Positions 9,014 to 16,385 of a stretch of 60,617 bases of DNA are shown piece after piece. Both the position numbers and the translations under genes were made by a program. Position 1 is the first letter of the stretch; each line of letters opens with the position of its first letter. This stretch comes from Ruminococcus sp. (GTDB taxonomy: Bacteria > Bacillota > Clostridia > Oscillospirales > Ruminococcaceae). The stretch covers positions 1 to 60,617 of the forward strand of contig JAISIC010000045.1 in the NCBI GenBank assembly GCA_031262225.1, in the 5' to 3' direction. The notes below the pieces were generated by a model. The model was given only the letters and a program-made list of their open reading frames with translations. It did not search any database and was not told where the DNA came from.

Positions 9014-9044
9014 TTGCACAAATAAATATCCAATATTTGTGCAA
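9014..9044 (+). terminator. perfect 11-base inverted repeat after the FNT gene
   Basis: TTGCACAAATA (9014-9024) is the exact complement of TATTTGTGCAA (9034-9044), with a nine-base loop. It begins six bases after the FNT stop. There is no T run, so it may be an RNA-stabilising hairpin or a protein-binding dyad rather than a classical terminator. Confidence 0.5.
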
Positions 9045-9088
9045 GCATACAAATTCACAATTTTAGTAAAAAAAATATCATTTTTCTA

Positions 9089-9117
9089 TTGACAAAACTA
9101 TAATAATGTTATATACT
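9089..9117 (+). promoter_or_regulatory. sigma-A promoter for the pilin genes
   Basis: TTGACA (9089-9094), a 17-base spacer and TATACT (9112-9117). It predicts an unusually long leader of about 125 bases before the pilin start at 9249. Confidence 0.85.
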
Positions 9118-9154
9118 AATAATCAGAGGAAACAAACACTAAATTTTGCAGTTA

Positions 9155-9184
9155 AAGTTACGTAAAAGTTTTCATTAAGTTACG
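9155..9184 (+). repeat. two AAGTTACG direct repeats in the pilin leader
   Basis: AAGTTACG occurs at 9155-9162 and 9177-9184, 22 bases apart (about two helical turns), each followed by an A-rich tract. They lie downstream of the pilin promoter. The spacing suggests a dimeric or cooperative DNA-binding protein, but no regulator is identified. Confidence 0.4.
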
Positions 9185-9248
9185 AAAAAATGAAGATAAC
9201 GTTTAAGGCAAAATTTTAAGAAATCTTTAAAGAAGGGGAGCGGCTCCG

Positions 9249-9899
9249 ATGGACAATTTTCGCGGTAAACTCCTCAAGGGTTTCACGCTGATAGAAATGA
9301 TAGTCGTTATTGCGATTATCGGTATTCTGTTTACCACCATGACCTTCGCTGTTTCGCTGATAGTCCGCGACTCAAACATTGAAGCCGCGAACACCTCAGC
9401 AAGGGATGCACTTACATACGTTCAAGACTGGCTTATAGATCTTGAAGTGAAGAATATAGACCTTGATATGTTTGTGGATTCCGGAGCGAATTTGCACGGC
9501 GGCAAAAGATACTTCCAGATTGTTTCTTCAAACTGTGTTGCGTCAACCACCGGGAATGTTACCCTCATATCGGGCGATCCGTTTAGTGCCGTCAGCTTTT
9601 CCAAACAGACACTCACCCCTAAGATGGAAGAACGACTGAATGCACTTTCAAAAACCATTCCTCAAAGCTTCAACGGCAAATGGCGGGTTATAGTCAATGC
9701 AGACGACTACACAGCGACACTTGCATATTGGCAGAAGGGCGACATCGCAACAAATCATGTTTTAGGAACATCGGGAATATTGTTTTCATGGATGGATAAT
9801 CAAACAGCGTTTGACATTAAGATGAACGATCAAAGAACAATTACAGCAGCAAATGGCATTTTCTTGGGAATCTACCCGCACGGACCGTTCGGCGGTTAA
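9249..9899 (+). CDS. type IV prepilin-like protein (minor pilin or pseudopilin)
   Basis: A protein of 216 residues with a short basic leader and the prepilin peptidase motif KGFTLIEMIVVIAIIGIL. Cleavage is expected after Gly, leaving an N-methylated Phe and the conserved Glu5. The hydrophobic helix is followed by a globular C-terminal domain without the helix-breaking Pro of major pilins, so a minor pilin or pseudopilin fits best. The ribosome binding site GGGGAG (9235-9240) is followed at once by CTCC (9244-9247), which can fold back on it. The gene precedes the major pilin and shares its promoter. No secretion ATPase or prepilin peptidase is in the window. Confidence 0.88.
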   Translation: MDNFRGKLLKGFTLIEMIVVIAIIGILFTTMTFAVSLIVRDSNIEAANTSARDALTYVQDWLIDLEVKNIDLDMFVDSGANLHGGKRYFQIVSSNCVASTTGNVTLISGDPFSAVSFSKQTLTPKMEERLNALSKTIPQSFNGKWRVIVNADDYTATLAYWQKGDIATNHVLGTSGILFSWMDNQTAFDIKMNDQRTITAANGIFLGIYPHGPFGG

Positions 9900-9941
9900 A
9901 AACTTTTTGGCTACAAAGCGTGGCGAACACGTTTTATAGAT

Positions 9942-9996
9942 GGATAAGGAACCCTCCTTATCCGGGTAAAAAAATATCCAATTTATTATAAGGAGG
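9942..9996 (+). promoter_or_regulatory. alternative hairpin that can mask the major pilin RBS
   Basis: GGATAAGGA (9942-9950) pairs perfectly with TCCTTATCC (9955-9963) across a four-base loop. The overlapping stretch CCTCCTTAT (9953-9961) is also the exact complement of ATAAGGAGG (9988-9996), the ribosome binding site of the pilin at 10006. The two nine-base pairings cannot coexist. The upstream hairpin frees the site and the downstream pairing hides it. Seen in sequence; the regulatory reading is inference. Confidence 0.5.
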
Positions 9997-10005
9997 AAAT
10001 TCTTT

Positions 10006-10515
10006 ATGAAGAATTCCAAGCTCAAGGGCTTTACCCTTGTTGAATTAATCGTGGTTATCGCTATCATCGGCGTACTCATGGCTATCCTCATTCCTAACCT
10101 CATCACTTACATCAATGATGCAAGAACAACAACAGCTAACTCCGGCGCAAACCAAGTTTTCATGAACGCTTCTGCTTATGCAACAAAGTCTCTCGTTGCA
10201 GGTAAACCTCATGCTGACGGTAAGTATCAAAACACTGTTGCCATCGCTTCAGCTAAAGTTGACGATGACTTCTCCGGTGGCTTTGATGAAGGCAAATTTG
10301 CTACATCTATGAGTTCTTACCTCGGTGACCTTGCTGACGGAAGCAGTTGGGGCGTTTACTTCAAAAGCGGTAACATAACAGGTGCTGTTTGGGCAAAATC
10401 ATCCACTGATCCTATCGTTGGTGCTTATCCTATCGCTCGTAACCCCGGTCAAAACGCAGTAGCTGCTAACAACTTTGCTTCTGTTTACGGCGGAACTGAT
10501 TGGTACAATGATTAA
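10006..10515 (+). CDS. major type IV pilin-like protein
   Basis: A protein of 169 residues beginning MKNSKLKGFTLVELIVVIAI. It has a six-to-eight-residue leader, cleavage after Gly, Phe+1 and Glu5. The hydrophobic helix contains the Pro22-type break (ILIPNL) typical of true pilins. The C-terminal domain is rich in Ala, Ser, Gly and Asn, lacks a disulfide pair, and uses a narrow set of codons, consistent with high expression. A full AAGGAGG ribosome binding site precedes it, and a strong terminator follows within about 40 bases. Together with the upstream prepilin it forms a two-gene unit for surface or DNA-uptake pili. Confidence 0.9.
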   Translation: MKNSKLKGFTLVELIVVIAIIGVLMAILIPNLITYINDARTTTANSGANQVFMNASAYATKSLVAGKPHADGKYQNTVAIASAKVDDDFSGGFDEGKFATSMSSYLGDLADGSSWGVYFKSGNITGAVWAKSSTDPIVGAYPIARNPGQNAVAANNFASVYGGTDWYND

Positions 10516-10556
10516 TTAATTAGTTGAATTAATTAATTAATCAAACAAATTAAATC

Positions 10557-10588
10557 AAAAACCGCTCTGTGTAAAACAGAGCGGTTTT
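10557..10588 (+). terminator. intrinsic terminator after the pilin
   Basis: CCGCTCTG (10562-10569) and CAGAGCGG (10577-10584) form an eight-base stem, flanked by an A run and a TTTT run that extend the pairing. It closes the pilin transcript, just before the next promoter. Confidence 0.9.
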
Positions 10589-10607
10589 GGTTTGGGTTGA
10601 AAAGGGG

Positions 10608-10636
10608 TTGACAGGAGTAATTTCTTGTGGTATAAT
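10608..10636 (+). promoter_or_regulatory. sigma-A promoter for the Rpn-like gene
   Basis: TTGACA (10608-10613), a 17-base spacer and TATAAT (10631-10636), 48 bases before ATG 10685. Confidence 0.88.
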
Positions 10637-10684
10637 GGGGGAGAGGTATAAATAACGATTAAGAATTGCAGAATAAGGAAGACT

Positions 10685-11479
10685 ATGTTAGAATTAAAAA
10701 CCGACTTCATTCCATGCCACGATGTCGTCTTTTCATTGATGTTTGAGGACAGCGAACTTTTTAAGGAACTTGTAAAATCCGTCACGGGGAAAGACATTGA
10801 ACTCATTGACGAGCCATTTTCGCAAGTGAGCAAACGCGAACGCGTAACTTTGTCATCAATCCGGTTTGACCTTTTCGCAAAAACAACCCAAGGCGTTTTT
10901 TCGATTGATATGCAAAGGAGAGTGGATGACAACCTTGTTAATCGCATCATTTTCTATGCTTGTCGAATGATTTCATCGCAAGATGTTTCAAGGATGCAGT
11001 ATTCAAGTGTGCTTCCCGCGAATGTTTCTTTCATAATGTCGGAAAAAGAGTCTTCCGAAAACAAAAATGCCGTCAGATATGTAAAAACCGCATATACTGA
11101 TACGGGAGAACCATTCTCCGACCTTCTTAATATCGCACTTGTTTATGTTCCGACCGTGTTAAAAACTACTCCGCCGGATTCCGCGATACACATTTTCTCC
11201 GAATTTTTCTCAATTAAAGAGATTAACGATGCTGAAAACTTTGAAAATAAATACAAAAATAATGATTTGGGGGTAAAACTTATGGAAAGATATAATACAG
11301 TTGTTTTTAACGAAGAGGCGCTCAAGGCATTTGCTAAAGAACCTTATTTTACCGATAAGTACACTGAAGAACGTAACAAAGAAATAATAAGAGAACTCTC
11401 TCCGATTGTTCCCTTGGAAAAATTAGCTTCAGCACTTAAATTATCCTTATCTGAAGTTAAACGCCTTGCAGAATTATAA
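10685..11479 (+). CDS. Rpn family PD-(D/E)XK nuclease / putative transposase
   Basis: A protein of 264 residues of the recombination-promoting nuclease family, which is often annotated as a transposase. The N-terminal half carries the nuclease core: an Asp in IRFDLFAKT and the FSIDMQRR strand, which matches the D-x(n)-(D/E)xQ active-site pattern of the group. The C-terminal third is helical and ends in a typical family tail of repeated short helices (LEKLASALKLSLSEVKRLAEL). It is a stand-alone gene with its own promoter and converges on the DHHW gene. No inverted repeats mark it as an insertion sequence. Confidence 0.85.
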   Translation: MLELKTDFIPCHDVVFSLMFEDSELFKELVKSVTGKDIELIDEPFSQVSKRERVTLSSIRFDLFAKTTQGVFSIDMQRRVDDNLVNRIIFYACRMISSQDVSRMQYSSVLPANVSFIMSEKESSENKNAVRYVKTAYTDTGEPFSDLLNIALVYVPTVLKTTPPDSAIHIFSEFFSIKEINDAENFENKYKNNDLGVKLMERYNTVVFNEEALKAFAKEPYFTDKYTEERNKEIIRELSPIVPLEKLASALKLSLSEVKRLAEL

Positions 11480-11500
11480 TAACACAACGAGTGTTTGAGT

Positions 11501-12997
11501 TTAATAAATCTCTTCAATCGGCGGGGCAGTTGTTTCAAAAGTTTCTTCAAGTAGTTCGAGCGGCGGTTCAGGCTGTTCAAGTGTTGTTTCTGTTTCTGTT
11601 TCCTCAGTTGCAGCTGTTGTCAGTCCCACAGGACCATATCGGAGGTTGTTTATATAGTCAATAAGCATCTGCGTGTTAGCCGCGAAGATGTTGTTCACAA
11701 AAAGAACGTCGGTGATGCCCTCTTGTTTCATGTAATCAATCGCGTTCATTCCGAAAAAGCGAATGTCAATCACATAAATTTCTTCAAAATAAGGAATTAA
11801 AGACGGGATTAAAGCATTGCCGAACGACTCTTTGAACACACAAAGTCTTTTACCGTTCTTGTTTTCGGTCGTAACCTTGATGTGCTTCGCATCCGAACCG
11901 ATGAACATTTGATAACCCTTTTCAGAGGTCGAAGTCTCGTATATAAGGCTTCCGTAACCTTCCGAAGCAAGCGTGTCGTACTTGAAAAACTCGGTTTTAT
12001 AGGGCAGGGGCTGAATGTAATAGTCAAACCGTTCCGGCGATTCTAAGATTTTTATATCGTTTGTGTAACCGTAAAGAGAGCCGACATAACCCTCGCGGCT
12101 CTTTTTTTCGTAGTCGGAAATGGGCTGAACCGGTTCGCCCAAGGTTTCCGCAAAGGCGATTGAAGCATAATAAGCCCCAAGCTGTGCCCAGTGGTGGTCG
12201 GTTTTGAGGTAGATATCTTCATCGGTGTGCGAAGCAAGCACGCTGTAAGCATCAATGGGCGTCACGCCGACCAAATTTTCATAGATATAGTTAATCTGGT
12301 TAAGTTCCGAGTTTGAATATTCAGCATACTGATCCGGCAGATAAAATTCAACTGCCGTGGGAACGACCATGCTGTAAACATTAATGCCCTCGCCTAACTG
12401 TACCTTATAGGCATTAAGCACATCGGCATAATATTTTCCCTGAACGCGATTGCCGCCGAAAAGCATGAAACTTCTGTCACCGATGGTTACTATGCCGTTG
12501 TTATCAAACTCGAGGGAGTCGGTCTCCGGCTCGGTCTCGGCGGGTTCTGTTGCCGCTGTTACAGACCCTAAAGGGTCGCCTTCTCCACCCGGTTCATTTC
12601 TGCCATATTCAGGGGTAAGGTCTGCAACACTCGGCGGTTCAGTTCCGTTTTGGGGAGCTGTTTCACCCTGTTCCGGTTCTGTCGCGACAATCTGAACATT
12701 TCCGTGAAACTTGATGTTGTCCTGCCTTATACCCTCAAATTCTTTCAGTCGGCTTGAAAGCTTCAAGATATTGTCGCGAAAAGGCACGGTGTCGGCAAAC
12801 CATAAAGTTAAATCTCGTGTGAAAGAGCCGTTAAGATAACTTTCCGTTGTAAACTTCGGGAACGGGGCAAGCGGTCGGTTTTCTGTCTCACTTCGCTCCG
12901 GTCGCGGCAAAAAGATAATCGAAAGCGACAAAAAGACCAAAACGGTCACTAAAACTATAAGGACATAAAAATATTTTCGCTCTAATTTTCTGTTCAT
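11501..12997 (-). CDS. DHHW-family protein, AlgJ/AlgX-like O-acetylation partner
   Basis: A membrane-anchored extracytoplasmic protein of 498 residues. A single N-terminal membrane helix (about 10-30) is followed by a low-complexity Glu/Pro/Thr linker (about 110-165) and an SGNH-hydrolase-like domain. The catalytic signature of DHHW proteins is visible as TDHHWAQLGAYYA. Such proteins accept acyl groups from an MBOAT partner and transfer them to extracellular polysaccharide. It ends in a Glu/Thr/Pro-rich tail. It follows the MBOAT gene by two bases, so the pair is translated together. Confidence 0.88.
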   Translation of the reverse strand: MNRKLERKYFYVLIVLVTVLVFLSLSIIFLPRPERSETENRPLAPFPKFTTESYLNGSFTRDLTLWFADTVPFRDNILKLSSRLKEFEGIRQDNIKFHGNVQIVATEPEQGETAPQNGTEPPSVADLTPEYGRNEPGGEGDPLGSVTAATEPAETEPETDSLEFDNNGIVTIGDRSFMLFGGNRVQGKYYADVLNAYKVQLGEGINVYSMVVPTAVEFYLPDQYAEYSNSELNQINYIYENLVGVTPIDAYSVLASHTDEDIYLKTDHHWAQLGAYYASIAFAETLGEPVQPISDYEKKSREGYVGSLYGYTNDIKILESPERFDYYIQPLPYKTEFFKYDTLASEGYGSLIYETSTSEKGYQMFIGSDAKHIKVTTENKNGKRLCVFKESFGNALIPSLIPYFEEIYVIDIRFFGMNAIDYMKQEGITDVLFVNNIFAANTQMLIDYINNLRYGPVGLTTAATEETETETTLEQPEPPLELLEETFETTAPPIEEIY

Positions 12998-12999
12998 AA

Positions 13000-14412
13000 T
13001 TAAAACCTAAAATAAAGAAACGGATTGTTTGTGTCGCCGACAAGGAGAATTGAAGAGATAACAAGAACAGTGATTGCGGCGGCGGTCTGCCCGAAAAGGT
13101 AGATATTCTGTGCGATTGCACTTTTTTTGTGTGTGAAAAACTCTTTGAGTTTCGGGATGATCGGCAGACAGAAGATAACAGCAATGGCAATAACGAAAAT
13201 GTTGTTTAAGAAAGTTGTTTTCGTGATTTCGTCAATGAGTTTGACATTACTACCGCCGAAATTGAACATGGCAGATAGATATACCCCGAGCCTTGAAAGG
13301 TCGGTGAAGTAAAAGAGTGACCAGCCCAAAACCGCCGCGAAAAGGAGATAGATATGCGAGAAAATTTTAGGAATCTTCTCTAAAACCTTGCCTAAGAAGA
13401 GGTTTTCGATGATAATTAATACCCCGAAATAACAGCCCCAAAGTATGAAGTTCCACGAAGCACCGTGCCATAAGCCGGTTAAAAACCAAACAATAACAAG
13501 GTTTAAGTATTGGTGTTTTCTGTTGCCGCCAAGTGGGATGTAGACATATTCGCGGAAGAACGAGCCCAAGGAGATGTGCCATCGCCGCCAAAATTCGCGT
13601 GCCGAGCGGGCGATATAAGGATAGTTGAAGTTTTCAAGGAAGGTGAAGCCTGCCATTCGCCCCATGCCGATTGCCATGTCGGAATAGCCGGAAAAGTCAA
13701 AATATATCTGGAGCGTGAACATTAAGATACCGAACCACGCAGCGGCGGTGCTTTGGGGAACGGCGTTTGATAAAATCCCGTCGGCAATTCCGCCGACACT
13801 GTTCGCTATAATAACCTTTTTTCCAAGCCCGATGAGAAATCGGATTAAACCTTGTGAAAAGTTAGAAATGCTTATATCTCTGCGTTCAATCTGCCGTTCG
13901 ATAGTGTCGTAACATACAATCGGACCCGCGACAAGTTGGAAGAACATGGATATGTACATCATGAACTTTAAAAATGATCGCTGTGCCTTGACCTTGCCGC
14001 GATAAACATCGACGATATAGGATATTGACTGGAAGGAATAAAAGCTTATGCCGATGGGCAGATCAAGTTCATGAACGGGGAGAGCTAATCCTGTAACGGA
14101 GTTAAATGTCTGTGTAAAGAACGCACCGTATTTGAAGATGGCTAAAAGCCCGAGATTCACGGCAAGTGATGCCGCAACCCCGAGCTTTGCAGTTTTTTTC
14201 CCGAAATGTTTGGATATAAAAAGCCCGTTAAAGTAATCCGCCAATGTTGAACCGACGAGGAGCAAAACCCAAACAGGCTCACCCCACGCGTAAAAAACAA
14301 GCGAAAAGATAACGAGGACGATGTTTTTATAGGTCAGATTGCGGCTGAGAAAATAAAATATGAAGAACAGCGGCAAAAATGCATAGATGAAGATTAATTC
14401 TGAAAAGACCAT
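13000..14412 (-). CDS. MBOAT family O-acyltransferase, AlgI-like
   Basis: A polytopic membrane protein of 470 residues with about ten or more helices. It carries the AlgI-type signatures WRRWHISLGSFFREYVYIPL and WHGASWNFILWG, whose His residues are catalytic in this superfamily. It moves an acyl group, usually acetyl, across the membrane for modification of a surface polysaccharide. The gene sits between murA (one-base gap) and the DHHW gene (two-base gap). That position suggests that the acceptor is part of the cell wall or an associated glycan, although the acceptor cannot be read from sequence. Confidence 0.92.
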   Translation of the reverse strand: MVFSELIFIYAFLPLFFIFYFLSRNLTYKNIVLVIFSLVFYAWGEPVWVLLLVGSTLADYFNGLFISKHFGKKTAKLGVAASLAVNLGLLAIFKYGAFFTQTFNSVTGLALPVHELDLPIGISFYSFQSISYIVDVYRGKVKAQRSFLKFMMYISMFFQLVAGPIVCYDTIERQIERRDISISNFSQGLIRFLIGLGKKVIIANSVGGIADGILSNAVPQSTAAAWFGILMFTLQIYFDFSGYSDMAIGMGRMAGFTFLENFNYPYIARSAREFWRRWHISLGSFFREYVYIPLGGNRKHQYLNLVIVWFLTGLWHGASWNFILWGCYFGVLIIIENLFLGKVLEKIPKIFSHIYLLFAAVLGWSLFYFTDLSRLGVYLSAMFNFGGSNVKLIDEITKTTFLNNIFVIAIAVIFCLPIIPKLKEFFTHKKSAIAQNIYLFGQTAAAITVLVISSILLVGDTNNPFLYFRF

Positions 14413-14413
14413 A

Positions 14414-15706
14414 TTATCCGGCTTTAGCTACATTTGTTACACTGGTTTCCGATACGGAGACTTTTTCAATTTCAGCACCGAGAGCACGAAGCTTTCCGGC
14501 TATGTCCTGATAGCCGCGTTCAACGTGAACGATGGAATCAATTTCTGTGACACCGGATGCGGCAAGCCCTGCGACAATCAGCGCAGCTCCTGCTCTGAGG
14601 TCGGGGGCGTTCACCGGAGCACCCATGAGTTTCCCGACACCGTCGATAACGGCAACCTTGCCGTCAACGGAGATTTCCGCCCCCATTCGACGAAGTTCGT
14701 CAACGTAACGGAAACGGTCGTCGAAGATATCCTCGGTGATGATGCTTGTCCCTTCGGCAAGGCACAAAAGCGTTGCAACAAGGGGTTGCATATCGGTGGG
14801 GAAACCGGGGTGGGGTGCAGTTCTGATATTTGTTTTAAGAAACGGACCTTCGGTGGTCACACGAATGCTGTCGTCAAATGTTTCTATATTAACGCCTATC
14901 TTCTCAAGGCGATTTGTAATCGTTTCAAGGTGCTTGGGGATAACGTTTTTAATAAGGACATTCCCGCCTGTAACCGCTGCGGCAACCATATATGTGCCTG
15001 CTTCGATCTGGTCGGGGATAATGGAATAGGTGCTGCCGCGAAGATATTTCACGCCGCGGATTTTAATTACATCTGTGCCCGCACCCATGATTTCAGCGCC
15101 CATGGAGTTTAAGAAGTTTGCTACATCGACAATCTGCGGCTCTTTCGCAGCATTTTCGATAACTGTCAAGCCATTGCCCTTAACAGCCGCAAGCATAGTG
15201 TTTATCGTTGCTCCGACAGTGACAAGATCAAAGAATATCGGTGCACCTGTAATTTCTTCAGCGGTGATATCGATCATACCATGGTCAAGTGCAGTTTGTG
15301 CACCTATCGACACAAAAGCCTTAATATGTTGGTCGATAGGGCGATCGCCCAGATAACATCCGCCGGGCATTGAAACTCTGGCGGTTTTATATTTGCCAAA
15401 AAGCGAACCCAAGAAATAATAAGAAGCACGCATAAGCTTTGCAAGGTCGTAAGGCACAACGGTGCTTGTTATATTCGTTGCATCTATCTTAACGCTGCCT
15501 TTGCCCAAATCTTCAATCTTCGCACCGAGTTCGGCAAGAATTTTGAAAGCAACGTCAACGTCGGATATTTTAGGAACATTTTCGAGTATGCAGGGCTCAT
15601 CGGATAAAATAACGGCAGGAATTATAGCTACAGCAGCATTTTTCGCTCCGCTTATTTCAACTTCGCCGCAAAGCTGTCTGCCGCCTTTTATAATAAATTT
15701 TTCCAA
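14414..15706 (-). CDS. murA: UDP-N-acetylglucosamine 1-carboxyvinyltransferase
   Basis: The first committed enzyme of peptidoglycan synthesis, transferring enolpyruvate from PEP to UDP-GlcNAc in the cytosol. The 430-residue length is normal. Lys22-Asn23 in SGAKNAAV and the catalytic Cys117 in MPGGCYLGDRPID are present, so a fosfomycin-sensitive type is expected. The HPGFPTDMQP and GYQDIAGKLRALGA motifs also fit. The start is a TTG at 15706 behind AGAAG. The 206-base gap upstream contains a TATACT on the minus strand but no clear -35, so the promoter is unresolved. It heads an apparent murA-MBOAT-DHHW unit. Confidence 0.96.
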   Translation of the reverse strand: MEKFIIKGGRQLCGEVEISGAKNAAVAIIPAVILSDEPCILENVPKISDVDVAFKILAELGAKIEDLGKGSVKIDATNITSTVVPYDLAKLMRASYYFLGSLFGKYKTARVSMPGGCYLGDRPIDQHIKAFVSIGAQTALDHGMIDITAEEITGAPIFFDLVTVGATINTMLAAVKGNGLTVIENAAKEPQIVDVANFLNSMGAEIMGAGTDVIKIRGVKYLRGSTYSIIPDQIEAGTYMVAAAVTGGNVLIKNVIPKHLETITNRLEKIGVNIETFDDSIRVTTEGPFLKTNIRTAPHPGFPTDMQPLVATLLCLAEGTSIITEDIFDDRFRYVDELRRMGAEISVDGKVAVIDGVGKLMGAPVNAPDLRAGAALIVAGLAASGVTEIDSIVHVERGYQDIAGKLRALGAEIEKVSVSETSVTNVAKAG

Positions 15707-15912
15707 TGTTTTAATCTTCTTTTTCTATAAAGTAGTTCTGATTTGCCGAGTATAGTTATATGCAGATATTTTTGAAAAATTCGTAAACACCTTTAAATAC
15801 CCACTATTACAGTATACCATAAAGTGAATTAAAAGGAAAGTATTTTTATGAAAAAAATAATGACAGTTTAATTACGAATTATTGTAAAAGTGTTACAAGG
15901 ATGTAAACGCTG

Positions 15913-16383
15913 TTATATAAGCGTGACCTTTTTAATGACCTGCGGAGTGACAGGGCGATCGTTCATCCCTGTTTTTGTCGCCGCGATTTCATCAACAGCT
16001 TCCAAGCCTTCGATAATCTTGCCGAAAGCCGCATAGTCCCCGTCAAGATGGGGAGCATCGGCGTGCATAATGAAAAACTGGGAAGAGGCGCTGTCCTTCA
16101 TTGCCGAACGTGCCATGGAAAGCACACCGCGAGAATGACGAAGGTCGTTTTTCACACCGTTTGAACGAAACTCACCCTTGATTTTATCCTTCGCACCGCC
16201 CATGCCTGTGCCTTCCGGGTCGCCGCCCTGAATCATAAATCCGGGGATAACGCGATGGAATATCAGTCCGTCATAAAATCCTTCTTTTACAAGCTTTTCA
16301 AAGTTTGCAACAGTTATCGGTGCAACATCGGGATAGAGTTCCGCTTTCATTGTCTTTCCGTTTTCAAGTTCAAATAGTACCAT
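15913..16383 (-). CDS. cyclophilin-type peptidyl-prolyl cis-trans isomerase
   Basis: A cytosolic single-domain cyclophilin of 156 residues without signal peptide. The active-site stretch FHRVIPGFMIQGGDP, the QFFIMHADAPHLDGDYAAFGKI region and the catalytic Arg in FHRV are intact. It assists protein folding by isomerising Xaa-Pro bonds. It begins two bases after the ileS stop and is therefore probably co-transcribed from the ileS promoter. Nothing unusual is seen. Confidence 0.93.
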   Translation of the reverse strand: MVLFELENGKTMKAELYPDVAPITVANFEKLVKEGFYDGLIFHRVIPGFMIQGGDPEGTGMGGAKDKIKGEFRSNGVKNDLRHSRGVLSMARSAMKDSASSQFFIMHADAPHLDGDYAAFGKIIEGLEAVDEIAATKTGMNDRPVTPQVIKKVTLI

Positions 16384-16385
16384 TT

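Noticed and set aside
9118..9248. Cyclic-di-GMP riboswitch in the pilin leader
   Set aside because: Pilin genes often have one, but I cannot find its conserved loops; only direct repeats are visible.
10685..11479. Insertion sequence around the Rpn-like gene
   Set aside because: The gene has its own promoter and no flanking inverted repeats or target duplications; Rpn proteins are often free-standing.
15707..15912. Seven-codon plus-strand frame at about 15849 (MKKIMTV)
   Set aside because: Although AAAGGAAAG precedes it, it is too short and has no downstream partner gene on that strand.
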